Assembly: GCA_021300535.1 (NCBI GenBank)
Contig: JAJTED010000012.1
Coordinates: 1 to 63,607 of the forward strand
Source of the DNA: Planctomycetaceae bacterium
GTDB taxonomy: Bacteria; Planctomycetota; Planctomycetia; Pirellulales; UBA1268
Direction of reading: 5' to 3'
DNA length: 63,607 nucleotides
Shown here: one piece after another, positions 52,438 through 62,229 of the stretch
Position numbering within the stretch: position 1 is the first letter of the stretch
Layout of the letters: every line of letters starts with the position of its first letter
Translations under genes and position numbers: made by a program
Notes under the pieces: model-generated
The model's input: the letters and a program-made list of their open reading frames with translations, nothing else
What the model was told of the DNA's origin: nothing
Databases searched by the model: none

Positions 52438-53823
52438 CTACGTCGGCCGACCGCCGAGTGCCGCGAGCCGCTCCTCGGCCCGGCGACGCACGCTCTTGAT
52501 GGCCGATTCAAGCGCGAATGAACTCCGTGTGTCCTTATCGTCGAACCACGTGGCATCCACCAACGCCGCGATCTTGTCCGCCCGTGCGATGATGTCGCGG
52601 AGCTCCTCAGGATTCTTCGTCGACTTTGCGCGCAGATCAAAATCCCGCAACGACGAATAGAAATAGTCGAGATGCGTGGCAGAATTGTAGGACCTGAGAT
52701 TCTCGAGCCTCTTGAGGAGCGGATTGACGACCAGGAAGAATGCCACGAGATAGACCCAGACCTGGTTCAGGAGCGTGGCCAGCCAGAGCGGCAGCGAGTC
52801 GAAATAGCCGGGCACACCGCTGCTGTAAAACCGCCTGGCCACGGAACTGGAGGGGAACGAGCCGTCGGCATGCCGGGGAAACCCGCGGCTCTCGGTGAAG
52901 AACGAATTATCGTTGAAGGCCGCTTCCTGGGCGGCGATCAAGAGCGCCCACTGCACGGCCGGGTGGGTGCCCTTTTCGACGAGCAGATCGATGGTCGAGG
53001 CGAGCAGGGTGACGTCGCGATCGGGCCGAATCCGATCAAGGTCGATCGAGCCCTTGGGAACGACGACCGTCTGCAGGAACGGCAGCTTCTTGGTGTAGGC
53101 GTCGGCAAGCGTGAAGTCGTAGAGTCGCAGGCCGGGGTCCGCCAGGAGCCGTTGCGCCGTCTCCGATTCGAAGGCATCGACCAGGAACATCGCGTCGATC
53201 TCCCCGGCGAGCAGTTTCGTGGCCGCCTCGGCGTTGGGCAGTTGCACCCACTCGCCGCGTGGCTTGCCGTCGGTACGGTTCAGCCCCTCCACGATGCGGA
53301 ACAGCCGGTTGGAAACCGCGCCCTCCGGCCCGATCGCGATCGTCTTTTCCGCGAGCGCCGCAAACGGGTCGTCGCCGGCCAGGGCGTCCCCGCGGTGAAT
53401 CAGCATGATCGTTGCGAGGCCGACGCTGCCGAGCGATTCGAGCGTTGGGTCATCCTTCGACGTAAACGTTCCCGCCGTGATGAAACTGACACTGACTGCC
53501 GACCGATCATCCCCGAGATGCTCGAACCCCTCCACCTGGCCAGATGTCGGCACGAGCTCGAGCTTCAGCCCCAGCTCGGCGAGTCTGGTCGCCAGCCCAC
53601 GTGACCACCGGTCATAGACCGAACCGGCCTGCCCGCTGGCGATGGTGGTCGTGCGCGGTGGAATCGGGCGGAGCGCGACGGCCAGAATCACGAGGCCGAT
53701 CAGCGCCAGCAGCAGCGGCATCCGCTTATGGCGGATGATCCGCAGCCACCCCTGCACCTCATGCCGAAAATCGCGAAGGGTAGTGGTGAGCGTGTCGCGA
53801 AGCGTGTCGATGAACGTGGCCAT
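52438..53823 (-). CDS. TAXI-family TRAP-transporter-like solute-binding protein with membrane anchors
   Basis: The 461-residue protein has a TM helix near 34-52 (MPLLLALIGLVILAVALR) and then a TAXI binding-protein fold (TTTIASGQAGSVYDRWSRGLA, LELVPTSGQVEGFEHL, KTIAIGPEGAVSNRLF, LLAGEIDAMFLVDAFESE). A second TM helix near 360-380 (VWVYLVAFFLVVNPLL) is followed by a helical tail that looks like a coiled coil. TAXI proteins normally feed a TRAP DctQM-type permease; none is encoded here, so it is an orphan that may sense or hold a small acid at the membrane surface. Confidence 0.8.
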   Translation of the reverse strand: MATFIDTLRDTLTTTLRDFRHEVQGWLRIIRHKRMPLLLALIGLVILAVALRPIPPRTTTIASGQAGSVYDRWSRGLATRLAELGLKLELVPTSGQVEGFEHLGDDRSAVSVSFITAGTFTSKDDPTLESLGSVGLATIMLIHRGDALAGDDPFAALAEKTIAIGPEGAVSNRLFRIVEGLNRTDGKPRGEWVQLPNAEAATKLLAGEIDAMFLVDAFESETAQRLLADPGLRLYDFTLADAYTKKLPFLQTVVVPKGSIDLDRIRPDRDVTLLASTIDLLVEKGTHPAVQWALLIAAQEAAFNDNSFFTESRGFPRHADGSFPSSSVARRFYSSGVPGYFDSLPLWLATLLNQVWVYLVAFFLVVNPLLKRLENLRSYNSATHLDYFYSSLRDFDLRAKSTKNPEELRDIIARADKIAALVDATWFDDKDTRSSFALESAIKSVRRRAEERLAALGGRPT

Positions 53824-53971
53824 GGTTCAGGTTTCTGCATCCCCTGCTGATGACAACTTTGATTCCTGGAGCGTCGGCGTGCAATAACCATCCACGCAGC
53901 AGCGGTCAGGGATCGGCCCTGACGAAAATGATTGTTGTCCAGTGAAGTTGTTGGAGAATAGCAAAACTGTC

Positions 53972-54922
53972 ATGCCGCCCAAGAAACGAAAGCCTGTTCC
54001 GGCCCGCCGGCCTCCGTCTGCCGGCCGTCGGCCCGTCGAGGTAATCGAGGGTCCGATCGCACGCGACCGCACGCTGGGCAAGGCGACGACCTGGGTCATC
54101 GCGGGTGAGGTGCGAGTGTGCCGCGGCGTCACGCTGAAGATTGCCGACGGCGCGACGCTCCTGATCGCCAACGGCGTGGTGCCGAAGAGCCGGCTTCGCC
54201 GCGCGGCGCTGATCTTCGACCCCGGCTCCGCGCTCGTCGCCGGCCGTTTCGCGGTGCGGGCGTGCAATGATGAACACCGCCCCGTCAAAGTCGCCGACAA
54301 CGGCGGCCTCTGGTTTTTGGGCACATTCGCGGCGGGAAGTAAGGACGGCATCAGCGTGAAGAAGAGCCGGGGCGGCGAGCCGTCGTCGTTTCGGGCGCGG
54401 TCGATTACGGCCTCGCATCTCGGCCGCCGCGACACCTACCGCAGCCCGAAGACGGGCAAGGACCTCGACATCGGGGACGACATCGACGGCTTCTCAGTCG
54501 TCGGCGTGGGTCCGGACGAGTGGCGAGTGCGGGAGGTGCGCAGCCTCCACTCCGCCGACGACGGGTTCGACGTCACGAACTCGCACGTTCGGCTCGATCG
54601 CCTCGAGGTGCGGCACCCTGCCGAGGACGGCATCAACGTGTCGAGCAGCCGAATCGAGATCCGTCGCAGCCTCGTGCTCGACGTGCCGAAGTCACGGGAG
54701 GCCGACCGCGACCTCTTCGATCTGGAGACCGACGACGGCGGCTCCTTCGTGGAGCTGCCGAAGGGCTGCTGGGTGCGGCTGCGGGGCGTGTTCGGCGACC
54801 AGTTCGCCCTCTCCTCTCCGGACATGCCGCGGCCGAATACGGCTGCCGACAACGAGCGGCCGTATGCCTACTCGGGCCGACTAGCATCCGACGCGGTCAT
54901 CCACTCGCTGACCGCCGACTGA
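53972..54922 (+). CDS. Right-handed beta-helix repeat protein
   Basis: The 316-residue protein is taken from ATG 53972; a GTG at 53942 is possible and neither has a good ribosome site. A basic N-terminus (PPKKRKPVPARRPPS) leads into repeated rungs: GEVRVCRGVTLKIADGATLL, ALIFDPGSALVAG, HSADDGFDVTNSHVRLDRL, HPAEDGINVSSSRIEIRR. The 'DDGFDV' and 'EDGINV' turns are the sort found in parallel beta-helices of carbohydrate lyases and adhesins. There is no signal peptide, odd for this fold, so a missed upstream start or cytoplasmic role is possible. Function unknown. Confidence 0.65.
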   Translation: MPPKKRKPVPARRPPSAGRRPVEVIEGPIARDRTLGKATTWVIAGEVRVCRGVTLKIADGATLLIANGVVPKSRLRRAALIFDPGSALVAGRFAVRACNDEHRPVKVADNGGLWFLGTFAAGSKDGISVKKSRGGEPSSFRARSITASHLGRRDTYRSPKTGKDLDIGDDIDGFSVVGVGPDEWRVREVRSLHSADDGFDVTNSHVRLDRLEVRHPAEDGINVSSSRIEIRRSLVLDVPKSREADRDLFDLETDDGGSFVELPKGCWVRLRGVFGDQFALSSPDMPRPNTAADNERPYAYSGRLASDAVIHSLTAD

Positions 54923-54939
54923 CCGCCGGCCGGACGGCG

Positions 54940-55768
54940 TCAATATTGGATCGCGATGCCGGCGTCGGAAAAGAACGGTGCGGCCTCATCCGTGAGCCCC
55001 CACCCCACACGCAGGCCGATCTCGACGTTGCGGGTGATGCTGTAGTGCGTGCCGGGACTGAAGAAGGGCCGCTGCGTGTCCTCCACGAGCCCCTGCGTGT
55101 AGGAGCCGAACCATTCGGCGTGTACCTCCCAGCGCTCGGTCACGGGTGCCCGCAGTACGACCGACGGGCTCCAGCGGCTGATCCAGTCGACGGCGCCCTC
55201 GGAGTAGGCGTAGCGGATCGCACTGTCGAGCCGCCAGTCGTCCCAGAACTCCCAGCCCGCGACGATCGTCGCCACGGGCACCGTGCCGAACACGTCGCCA
55301 TACGTGGGCGTCGCCACCTCCATGATGAAGCAGCTGTCGGGCAGGACCGTCTTGGCGCGACGTGGCCAGTTTGAAGCCGTAGAGGATGCTCGACTTGTAG
55401 AGTGTGCTGCCGTCGAGTGTGCCCTCGCCCACTTCCACGCTCGTCACGACGTTGCCCTGCGAGCCGATGCCGTAGTTGACGCCGAACCGCCACTCCCACC
55501 ATTCGTTGGCTCCCTGGCGGATCAGCAGCTCGGGGTAGTTGTTCGTCGGCAGCCCGGACAGGTTGTCGATGAACACATAGGAGCCCTCCACGAGGCCGCG
55601 ATCGCGCCCAACGCAATAGGCGGAGGGAGTGAAGGCGTCGCGGTCGGCGTCGCGCTCGAAGGCGACCGCGCTGCGGTGCCCGTGCGGCGCCGCAATCAGG
55701 GCAATGCCGGCCACGGCGAGCAGGGTCGATGAGTGCAGGAAATCGCGGCGCACGGCGAGCCTCGGCAT
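54940..55768 (-). pseudogene. Outer-membrane barrel (Phenol_MetA_deg-like) gene with a one-base frameshift
   Basis: From ATG 55766-55768 the frame gives a signal peptide (LLAVAGIALIAAPHGHRSAV), then strand-like runs GANEWWEWRFGVNYGIGSQG, TLYKSSILYGFKLATSRQ. Near 55358 the frame slips by one; the other frame carries on LPDSCFIMEVATPTYGDVFG, AGWEFWDDWRLDSAIRYAYS, HAEWFGSYTQGLVEDTQ and RVGWGLTDEAAPFFSDAG to the stop at 54940. Alternating hydrophobic residues and aromatic girdles fit a barrel of about 12 strands. The slip may be a sequencing error. No substrate known. Confidence 0.65.
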
Positions 55769-55993
55769 CCATACAGGATGCACGGGAGGTCGGCCTTCCC
55801 GGGGGGCTGCGGGCAGGGTTTCGGAGAACATCCTTACGGTTTATGCGGCCTGCCAGCCTGCCCTCCATGCCCTGGCTGGATTGTCTCGGGCATCCGTGGC
55901 CGGGCGGCTTGGCGAGACTTGGCCAGGTTGGGTAGCCTCGACCCACCTTGGTCACTTCGACCGGGAGCCAACTCCACACCCACGAGGCCCGCG

Positions 55994-56425
55994 ATGGCGA
56001 AGTCCGCGAAGAAGACACCCCGGAAGACCGCGAACCCAACCCTCGCCCACCAGAAGCGCACGGCCAAGGCTATTGCTTCGGCGATCGCCAAGGCCCGAAA
56101 GGCCGCGGGCAAACGTGGCGACGATGCCGACATCCACGTGCACGTCGGCGACGTCGTGATGATGGGCTTCGACGAGGCGGTCGATGCGGAGGAGTGGGGT
56201 GCGCGGGAAACCAACAACGAACTGGGCCGGGCGAAGGGCCGCGGTCGGGCCGGCCGCGACACGGACGCGCAGGACGAGAAGAATCGCAAGGTGCACCGCA
56301 CGATCACGCTGCGCAAGGGAGCGATGAAGCTCCAGGCCGTGGAAAAGTCGCACCCGGTCAAAAAGAAAAAGGCCGCGACGAAGGTCGCGAAGAAGGCCCC
56401 GAAAAGGAAAACTCGCCGCCGCTAG
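55994..56425 (+). CDS. Small lysine-rich basic protein
   Basis: The 143-residue protein starts at ATG 55994 with GAGG about 7 bases upstream. It opens AKSAKKTPRKTANPTLAHQK, has an ordered middle IHVHVGDVVMMGFDEAVDAEEWG and a very basic tail of KKAATKVAKKAPKRK type. The ends resemble histone H1-like or other DNA-binding bacterial tails; the middle is not like H1. DNA compaction is a possibility by composition only. The neighbouring porin has no obvious link. Confidence 0.55.
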   Translation: MAKSAKKTPRKTANPTLAHQKRTAKAIASAIAKARKAAGKRGDDADIHVHVGDVVMMGFDEAVDAEEWGARETNNELGRAKGRGRAGRDTDAQDEKNRKVHRTITLRKGAMKLQAVEKSHPVKKKKAATKVAKKAPKRKTRRR

Positions 56426-56549
56426 GCCGGGGCAGGCTAGGCAAGCCCTGCCGGTGGTGCCGTCCGGGACGGCTTGGCGGTGCGGATTCCGCCGATAAAC
56501 GCGGTCGTAGGGCTGGCCACGACGGCCGCCCGCCGGAGACGACCCAGCC

Positions 56550-57959
56550 ATGCACAAGCGCGGCCCGTGGATGCTCTGCGCCATCGCTGCGCTGCTGCTC
56601 GGGCCGTTGCCGGCCCCCGCGCGTGCCGACATTTCGCCGCCGCAGGATGTCTACGAACTCCGCGCCCGCGACCCGCAGCAACCGGTGCAGCCGCCGGAGC
56701 GGTTACTTTTCCCGCGTTGGCAGGAAGATCGCCGGGCTTCGATCTACGGCTGGCTCGACTGCGGCATCGGCGGCAACACGCTGGGGAGCGACTTCAACGG
56801 CCCCGTCGGCCTCCAAGACCGCAACCTGCAGGCGATGATGAACCAGCTCTATCTCGTCGGCGAACGACTCATCGACGTGGATTCGGACGACTGGCAGTGG
56901 GGTGCGCGGGTCGATCTGCTCTACGGCACCGACGCCTGGCAGACGAACGCCCGCGGCCTCGACGCCTATCCCTTCAACCAGTTCGACAACTTCGGCGTTC
57001 CGCGCTGGGGCTCCAGCCGCTACTACAGCCTCGCGATGCCGCAGCTCTACGGCGAGATCGCCCGTGGAGATTTTTCGGTGCTCGTCGGCCACTTCTACTC
57101 GCCGCTCGGCTACGAGACCGTGCCGGCCGTGGGCAATTTCTTCTACACGCACTCCAACACGTTCATGTATGGAACGCCGAACACGCACACGGGCGTGCTC
57201 GTCTACTGGCAGCCGGATGACCGCATCCGGATCGGGAGCGGCGTGACCAACGGTTGGGACAACTTCTCAGACGGCGTCCCCGCCGCCGCCAATCCCGACT
57301 ACCCCGGCGCGGCGAGCAACCTCGCCTATCTCGGCACCCTGACGCTCGCGTCGGAGGACGATAGCCAACTAATAACCGTGGCGATCTCGACCGGCAACGA
57401 ATACACGCCGGTGATCGGTCCTGCCGGTGCGTCGCAGGGCGTGATGGTGGGCAATCGGTCGATGATCACGGCGTATTTTCAGAACGAGGTCGCCGAACGG
57501 CTGACCGCGGTCACGGAAGGCTCCGCGGCCTGGCAGTTCAACGCCGACACCGGCCTGCAAAACCGCGGCCAACCCGGCGGGCTCGCCCAGTGGTACGGCG
57601 TCTCGCAGTATCTCTACCGCGGCCTCACCGACAGGCTCTCCGCCGGCGTGCGGCTGGATTGGTTTCGCGACAACAACGGCTTCCGCATCGCCTACCCCGC
57701 CCGCAACGCGGCCACGAACACGTCGCCCGTCGCCGCCGGGTTCGCCGGCAACCTGTGGGCGGCGACATTCGGCTGCAACTGGACGCCGACAGCCAACTGG
57801 ATCGTCCGCCCGGAAGTGCGATACGACTGGTACACGCCGTCAGCCTACGGCACGGGCGCCCTCCCCTTCGGCCCCATCACGACGCGGCCCGACGGGCTCG
57901 TCACGGGCAACGCCTTAAGCCAGTGGTATCTCGGCTGCGACGCCATCTTCCAGTTTTGA
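56550..57959 (+). CDS. Outer-membrane porin, beta-barrel porin-2-like
   Basis: The 469-residue protein has a signal peptide (MLCAIAALLLGPLPAPARA) and an approximate 16-strand barrel rich in aromatic residues: SIYGWLDCGIGGNTLGSDFNG, WGARVDLLYGTDAWQT, RYYSLAMPQLYGEIARGDFS, VGHFYSPLGYETVPAVGNFF, YLYRGLTDRLSAGVRLDWFRD, and a C-terminal CDAIFQF with a final aromatic residue, as barrel-assembly signals have. The BBP2 family is common in planctomycetes and probably lets small solutes cross the outer membrane. It lies near the right end of the putative island. Confidence 0.8.
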   Translation: MHKRGPWMLCAIAALLLGPLPAPARADISPPQDVYELRARDPQQPVQPPERLLFPRWQEDRRASIYGWLDCGIGGNTLGSDFNGPVGLQDRNLQAMMNQLYLVGERLIDVDSDDWQWGARVDLLYGTDAWQTNARGLDAYPFNQFDNFGVPRWGSSRYYSLAMPQLYGEIARGDFSVLVGHFYSPLGYETVPAVGNFFYTHSNTFMYGTPNTHTGVLVYWQPDDRIRIGSGVTNGWDNFSDGVPAAANPDYPGAASNLAYLGTLTLASEDDSQLITVAISTGNEYTPVIGPAGASQGVMVGNRSMITAYFQNEVAERLTAVTEGSAAWQFNADTGLQNRGQPGGLAQWYGVSQYLYRGLTDRLSAGVRLDWFRDNNGFRIAYPARNAATNTSPVAAGFAGNLWAATFGCNWTPTANWIVRPEVRYDWYTPSAYGTGALPFGPITTRPDGLVTGNALSQWYLGCDAIFQF

Positions 57960-58033
57960 ACATGCCCTAGAAACAGCCTTCGGCCTCGTCGCCTCCCGCA
58001 GCGTGATCGCGGGGCCGGCGGGAGAAGCTGCGA

Positions 58034-58519
58034 TTACTGTTTGAGGTATTCGGCCAGCGTGTCGGTGTGGTGGCCGATCACCTTCCACTGGCCATTTTCC
58101 TTACGGAATGTGGTCGTCGCACGAATCGACACGGGCTGCGATTTGCCATTGAAAACGTGTTCGCCATCTTCGTGGTAGCAGACAACCGCCAACGTCTACC
58201 CGGCCAAGACGTGCACCTTCTCCGGATCGACTTTGCCCGCCAGTTTCTTCGCCGCCTGCCTGTCCCAATACTGCTCTATCTGTGGTCAGCCGTGCAGCAT
58301 GCCGCCTGCAGGGTCCATGTATGTCACGTCATCGGCATGGGACCATAGGGTCTTGATCGGCGCTGCGTCGCCTGTGAAAACTTTATTGAGCGCCTGGTGA
58401 TAAGCGGTCAGAGCTGCATGGCCCCCCTGCGTGTCGGGATCGGCAGCATGAAGGGAAGGTGAAATAATGAGAGACATCGATGCAGACACGACCAGCACTG
58501 ACAGGGTTGGGTAACGCAA
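58034..58519 (-). pseudogene. NTF2-like (SnoaL/DUF4440) exported protein gene with two in-frame stops
   Basis: A TTG at 58517-58519 preceded by AGGA starts a signal peptide (TLSVLVVSASMSLIISPSLH) and the domain ALTAYHQALNKVFTGDAAPI, LWSHADDVTYMDPAGGMLHG. The same frame runs on through two stops, TGA at 58286-58288 (normally Trp) and TAG at 58196-58198 (normally Gln), to QIEQYWDRQAAKKLAG, VVCYHEDGEHVFNGKSQPV and WKVIGHHTDTLAEYLKQ, ending at a normal TAA. Both stops fit single transitions. The frame itself is intact, so this is real decay and not a sequencing slip. Family members are small cone-shaped enzymes or binders. Confidence 0.8.
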
Positions 58520-58958
58520 GGTCTTTCCTCGCCGGAGAACGATTCGATCGGACGGTTGATCTTTAAAATCCGAGGCAAGGAAGTCTAATAGAGCGGCTTG
58601 CGGTCCGTCTTTCTGTGTTGTCGCTGTCGTGCGGACTGCCGCTGCCGCCCCTGAAATTCGATGATTGCCCGCCCGCGTAGAAGCCGGTTGCCCAATGTTC
58701 GACGCATGGCACGGCCGCCCCACTGCGGAGCCCCGCCATGCCCTACAAGCGGATTCTCTTCCGTGCCGGCGACATCATTCGGTTTCACAGCCTGCAGAAC
58801 GAGATCGGCGAGGAGGCAGACGGCCCTGCCTCGCTGTTAGGCAAACTGTTAGGAAAATCGCCTCGCACGCGATTTTCGGCGCTTCGGCATCACGCGCCGT
58901 TCCCGAGCAATAGGCATGATCGCGGGATGACTGCCACATGAAGTACAATGTCGATTGC
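58520..58958. other. Gap before the right attachment site, possible small frame
   Basis: This 439-base stretch is less GC-rich than its surroundings. A plus frame at 58738-58941 (67 codons, beginning MPYKRILFRAGDIIRF) uses TTA leucine codons, rare in the window; it might be a remnant. No ribosome site supports it clearly and no family is recognised. Confidence 0.3.
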
Positions 58959-59011
58959 ACTCAAAATCCGTTGCCCGCAAGGGCGTGTGGGTTCAAGTCC
59001 CACCTCCGGCA
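58959..59011 (+). other. Right attachment-site candidate (attR): tRNA-Leu 3' fragment
   Basis: A perfect 53-base copy of the tRNA-Leu segment 46446-46498, from the anticodon loop to the discriminator. No 5' half precedes it, so it is not a functional tRNA gene. Confidence 0.75.
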
Positions 59012-59267
59012 TTGCAGAAACGACTGGCAGACCGGTGCCGCGGTCTGGCGGCGCCATGCGGCTGATCGCGTTCATCCCGGGGGACGGTAGGCGTTTCGAG
59101 AGCCGCCCCAAGACGCCGGCAGCCCTGCTCCGGATCCGTCACCGTCGGGCGCCAACAGGCAGATCGGCCAGCCCGACTACGGCTCGGCTGGCGGCTCCTG
59201 CAACCGGGAATTCGAAATCGATGCCAGCCTGTTTCAGGACCCCATGCCCCGCGTCCGGTGGACGTGC

Positions 59268-60311
<1,044 letters not shown>

Positions 60312-60529
60312 GGGGGCTCCAGCGGAAGACGAATCCGGCGGTGGGGAGGATACCGGCAGCACCGCGGCCCGGCAATCGACCGCGTCGGTCGCGACGGCGA
60401 CGGGATCGAGTGATTCGCAGGCTGGGATGAGTGCACGCTCCTCCCTCGGAGAGCCGGTGCCGCGATGATTCCCCGGCTCGGCGACCGGCCCTGGTGCAGT
60501 ATCCGCGTGAGTGCCGCGGCGCACCCGAT
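60312..60529. other. Gap between the nuclease and aldo/keto reductase genes
   Basis: The reductase frame is open through it, but the upstream codons show no family similarity. No gene or repeat seen. Confidence 0.35.
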
Positions 60530-61423
60530 TCATTCCGCGGCCGCGGGCGGCGGCTCGATCCGCAGCATCGGCTTCAAGGCTCGATAGGTGCTCGGGCCGA
60601 TGCCGTCCACCTCGAGGAGGTCGGTGAGCCGCCGATAGGGCCGCCGCTCGATGATCCGGTTGGCGAGCGTCTCGCCCACGTGCGGCAGCCGCATCAGGTC
60701 CTGCCGCGAGGCCGAGTTAATCTCGACGACGAAGCCCGGCGGCGGCCCAGCCCCGTCGACCGCCACGGCCAACTCCCGCGCCTCCTCCCGCTCGCGGCGG
60801 CGCTCCGCCGGCAGGGAGGACCAGTCGGTGTGGGCCCAGATGCCGGCGCCCCGCTGGGCGGCCTGGAGCTCCAGGTCGGCGAGCGTCTCCCGGTACTCCT
60901 CCGCCGAGTCGCCCGTGAGCGTCGTGCGGCCGACTCCATAGGCCCGGGCCAGGCCGGCCGAGACGAGGTGGGCGGCGAGATCGCGGCCCGCAGCGTCGAA
61001 TACGAAGGCGTAGATCCGCTTGTGGCGGCCGTCGCCCCGAGCGTCGGCGAAACTGGTGTGGATCGTGAACGGCCGCGTCAGAAACCGCCGCGTCTCCGCC
61101 GTCGCCTGACGGGCGAGATCCTTCGCCAAGGCGATCGACGCCGCAGCGTCGGGCCGCGCCGAGGTGATCCCGAAGTAGCGCCGCTGACTCCTCAGCCGGC
61201 GGGCGTCGGTCTCGCCGCTGACATGCTGCTCCAGGCAGTCGGCGGCGTAGAGCCGCACCGTATGCACTTCGCCATCGGGCGTGCGCACCGGAAAGCTGTC
61301 GCCGTCGGCCCAGTCGGCGGCCACGAGCGTGCAGCCCTCGACGGCCACGAGGTCCGCGGCGGCCGCGACGCCCGCCAGCCAGACCGCGGCCCAGCCCATG
61401 ATCGCCCAGCATCGAGCAGGCAT
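60530..61423 (-). CDS. Exported thermonuclease-like protein with C-terminal helix-hairpin-helix
   Basis: The 297-residue protein has a signal peptide (IMGWAAVWLAGVAAAA). An SNase-like barrel (about 24-190) contains ADGDSFPVRTPDG, VRLYAADCLEQH (Arg, Asp and Glu of the active site) and DGRHKRIYAFVFDAAGRDL. The region 235-290 is a ComEA-like helix-hairpin-helix (INSASRQDLMRLPHVGETLANRI, LLEVDGIGPSTYRALKP), which binds DNA without sequence preference. The combination suggests an extracytoplasmic DNase or a DNA-uptake helper; which of these is not clear. Gene follows the YceH-family gene after 17 bases. Confidence 0.8.
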   Translation of the reverse strand: MPARCWAIMGWAAVWLAGVAAAADLVAVEGCTLVAADWADGDSFPVRTPDGEVHTVRLYAADCLEQHVSGETDARRLRSQRRYFGITSARPDAAASIALAKDLARQATAETRRFLTRPFTIHTSFADARGDGRHKRIYAFVFDAAGRDLAAHLVSAGLARAYGVGRTTLTGDSAEEYRETLADLELQAAQRGAGIWAHTDWSSLPAERRREREEARELAVAVDGAGPPPGFVVEINSASRQDLMRLPHVGETLANRIIERRPYRRLTDLLEVDGIGPSTYRALKPMLRIEPPPAAAE

Positions 61424-61440
61424 CGCTACACCCCCCCGGA

Positions 61441-62211
61441 TCAGCCACCGAGATCGGCCTCGAGCCGGGACAGGCGATCGCGGAGGTCGGCCACGGTCCG
61501 CTCCAGTTCGATCACGCGATCGGCGAGGGCGTCGGCCACGGGCGCGGCGGGCCGCAGCGCCGCAACCTCGGCCACGGGCGGCGCGGGAAGCACGTCCTCG
61601 TCGTCCGCGACCGCCGCGGCCTGTGCAGGGGCCGCGGCCCCCGCCATGCCCAGCTGCATCCGCACCTTCTCCAGTTTTTCCGCCGGCAGGAGGCCGTGCG
61701 TCAGCATCCGCCCCCGCCCCGGCGGCGAAAGCCAGACGACGAGCCCGCGGTCGGCGAGCCGATCGAGATGCCCGCGAAGGACATCGAGGTCGGCGATCGG
61801 GTCCATGCGGCTCGCCCGGCCGCGAAGGTCGCCCTCGGTCTGCTCGCCACGCAGCAGCAGTTCACCGAGAATCGCCAGTTCTTCCTTCTCGACCCCCAGC
61901 CATTCGTAGGCCAGATGGCGGTACCGCGGGATCTTCCCGCTGCCGTACACCTCGGCCATCGCCCCGCACTTCCGCAGGCCCGCCACGGCCCGCATCACCT
62001 GTTCTTCATCGACCGTCATCACCGGATCGCGGTTGCTCTTTTGGTTGCAGCCGGTGACCAGGGCGTTGAGCGAGAGCGGATACTGGTCGGGCGTGGTCTT
62101 CGCCTTCTCGATGAGCACGCCGAGCACCCGCCGCTCGGTGGCGTCGAGCGGACGGATCGTGCCGGCGCCCGAGGCGGGCGGCGGATCGGTTTGGGATGGG
62201 TGGTCGGGCAC
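61441..62211 (-). CDS. YceH/DUF480-family protein
   Basis: The 256-residue protein starts at a GTG at 62209-62211. The paired winged-helix core (about 20-180) shows DATERRVLGVLIEKAKTTPDQYPLSLNALVTGCNQKSNRDPVM, given here only in pieces: ERRVLGVLIEKAKTTP, YPLSLNALVTGCNQKSNR and LLLRGEQTEGDLRGRASRM. A C-terminal coiled coil (ALADRVIELERTVADLRDRL) replaces the short E. coli tail. Function of the family is not established; its fold suggests DNA or protein binding. It lies between the DUF1501 and nuclease genes on one strand. Confidence 0.88.
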   Translation of the reverse strand: MPDHPSQTDPPPASGAGTIRPLDATERRVLGVLIEKAKTTPDQYPLSLNALVTGCNQKSNRDPVMTVDEEQVMRAVAGLRKCGAMAEVYGSGKIPRYRHLAYEWLGVEKEELAILGELLLRGEQTEGDLRGRASRMDPIADLDVLRGHLDRLADRGLVVWLSPPGRGRMLTHGLLPAEKLEKVRMQLGMAGAAAPAQAAAVADDEDVLPAPPVAEVAALRPAAPVADALADRVIELERTVADLRDRLSRLEADLGG

Positions 62212-62229
62212 GCGACTCCGATCAGAAGG

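Larger units (their letters stand above)
46446..59011. mobile_element. Putative genomic island bounded by a 53-bp tRNA-Leu direct repeat
   Basis: The tRNA-Leu 3' segment 46446-46498 recurs without mismatch at 58959-59011. In tRNA-targeted integration the host tRNA stays whole at one end and a displaced 3' piece marks the other end, exactly as here. Inside lie a CD39-like nucleotidase, CadD-like transporter, twin lipoproteins, M20 hydrolase, TAXI binding protein, beta-helix protein, a frameshifted barrel gene, a basic protein, a porin and a decayed NTF2-like gene. No integrase, replication or conjugation gene was recognised, so if it is an island it is not autonomous now. Duplication of tRNA sequence by another route cannot be excluded. 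Confidence 0.6.

Noticed and set aside
58959-59011. Second tRNA-Leu gene
   Set aside because: Only the 3' part is present; there is no D arm or 5' acceptor strand, so it cannot fold as a tRNA.
46446-59011. Prophage or conjugative element
   Set aside because: No capsid, tail, terminase, relaxase, replication or integrase gene was recognised in the interval.
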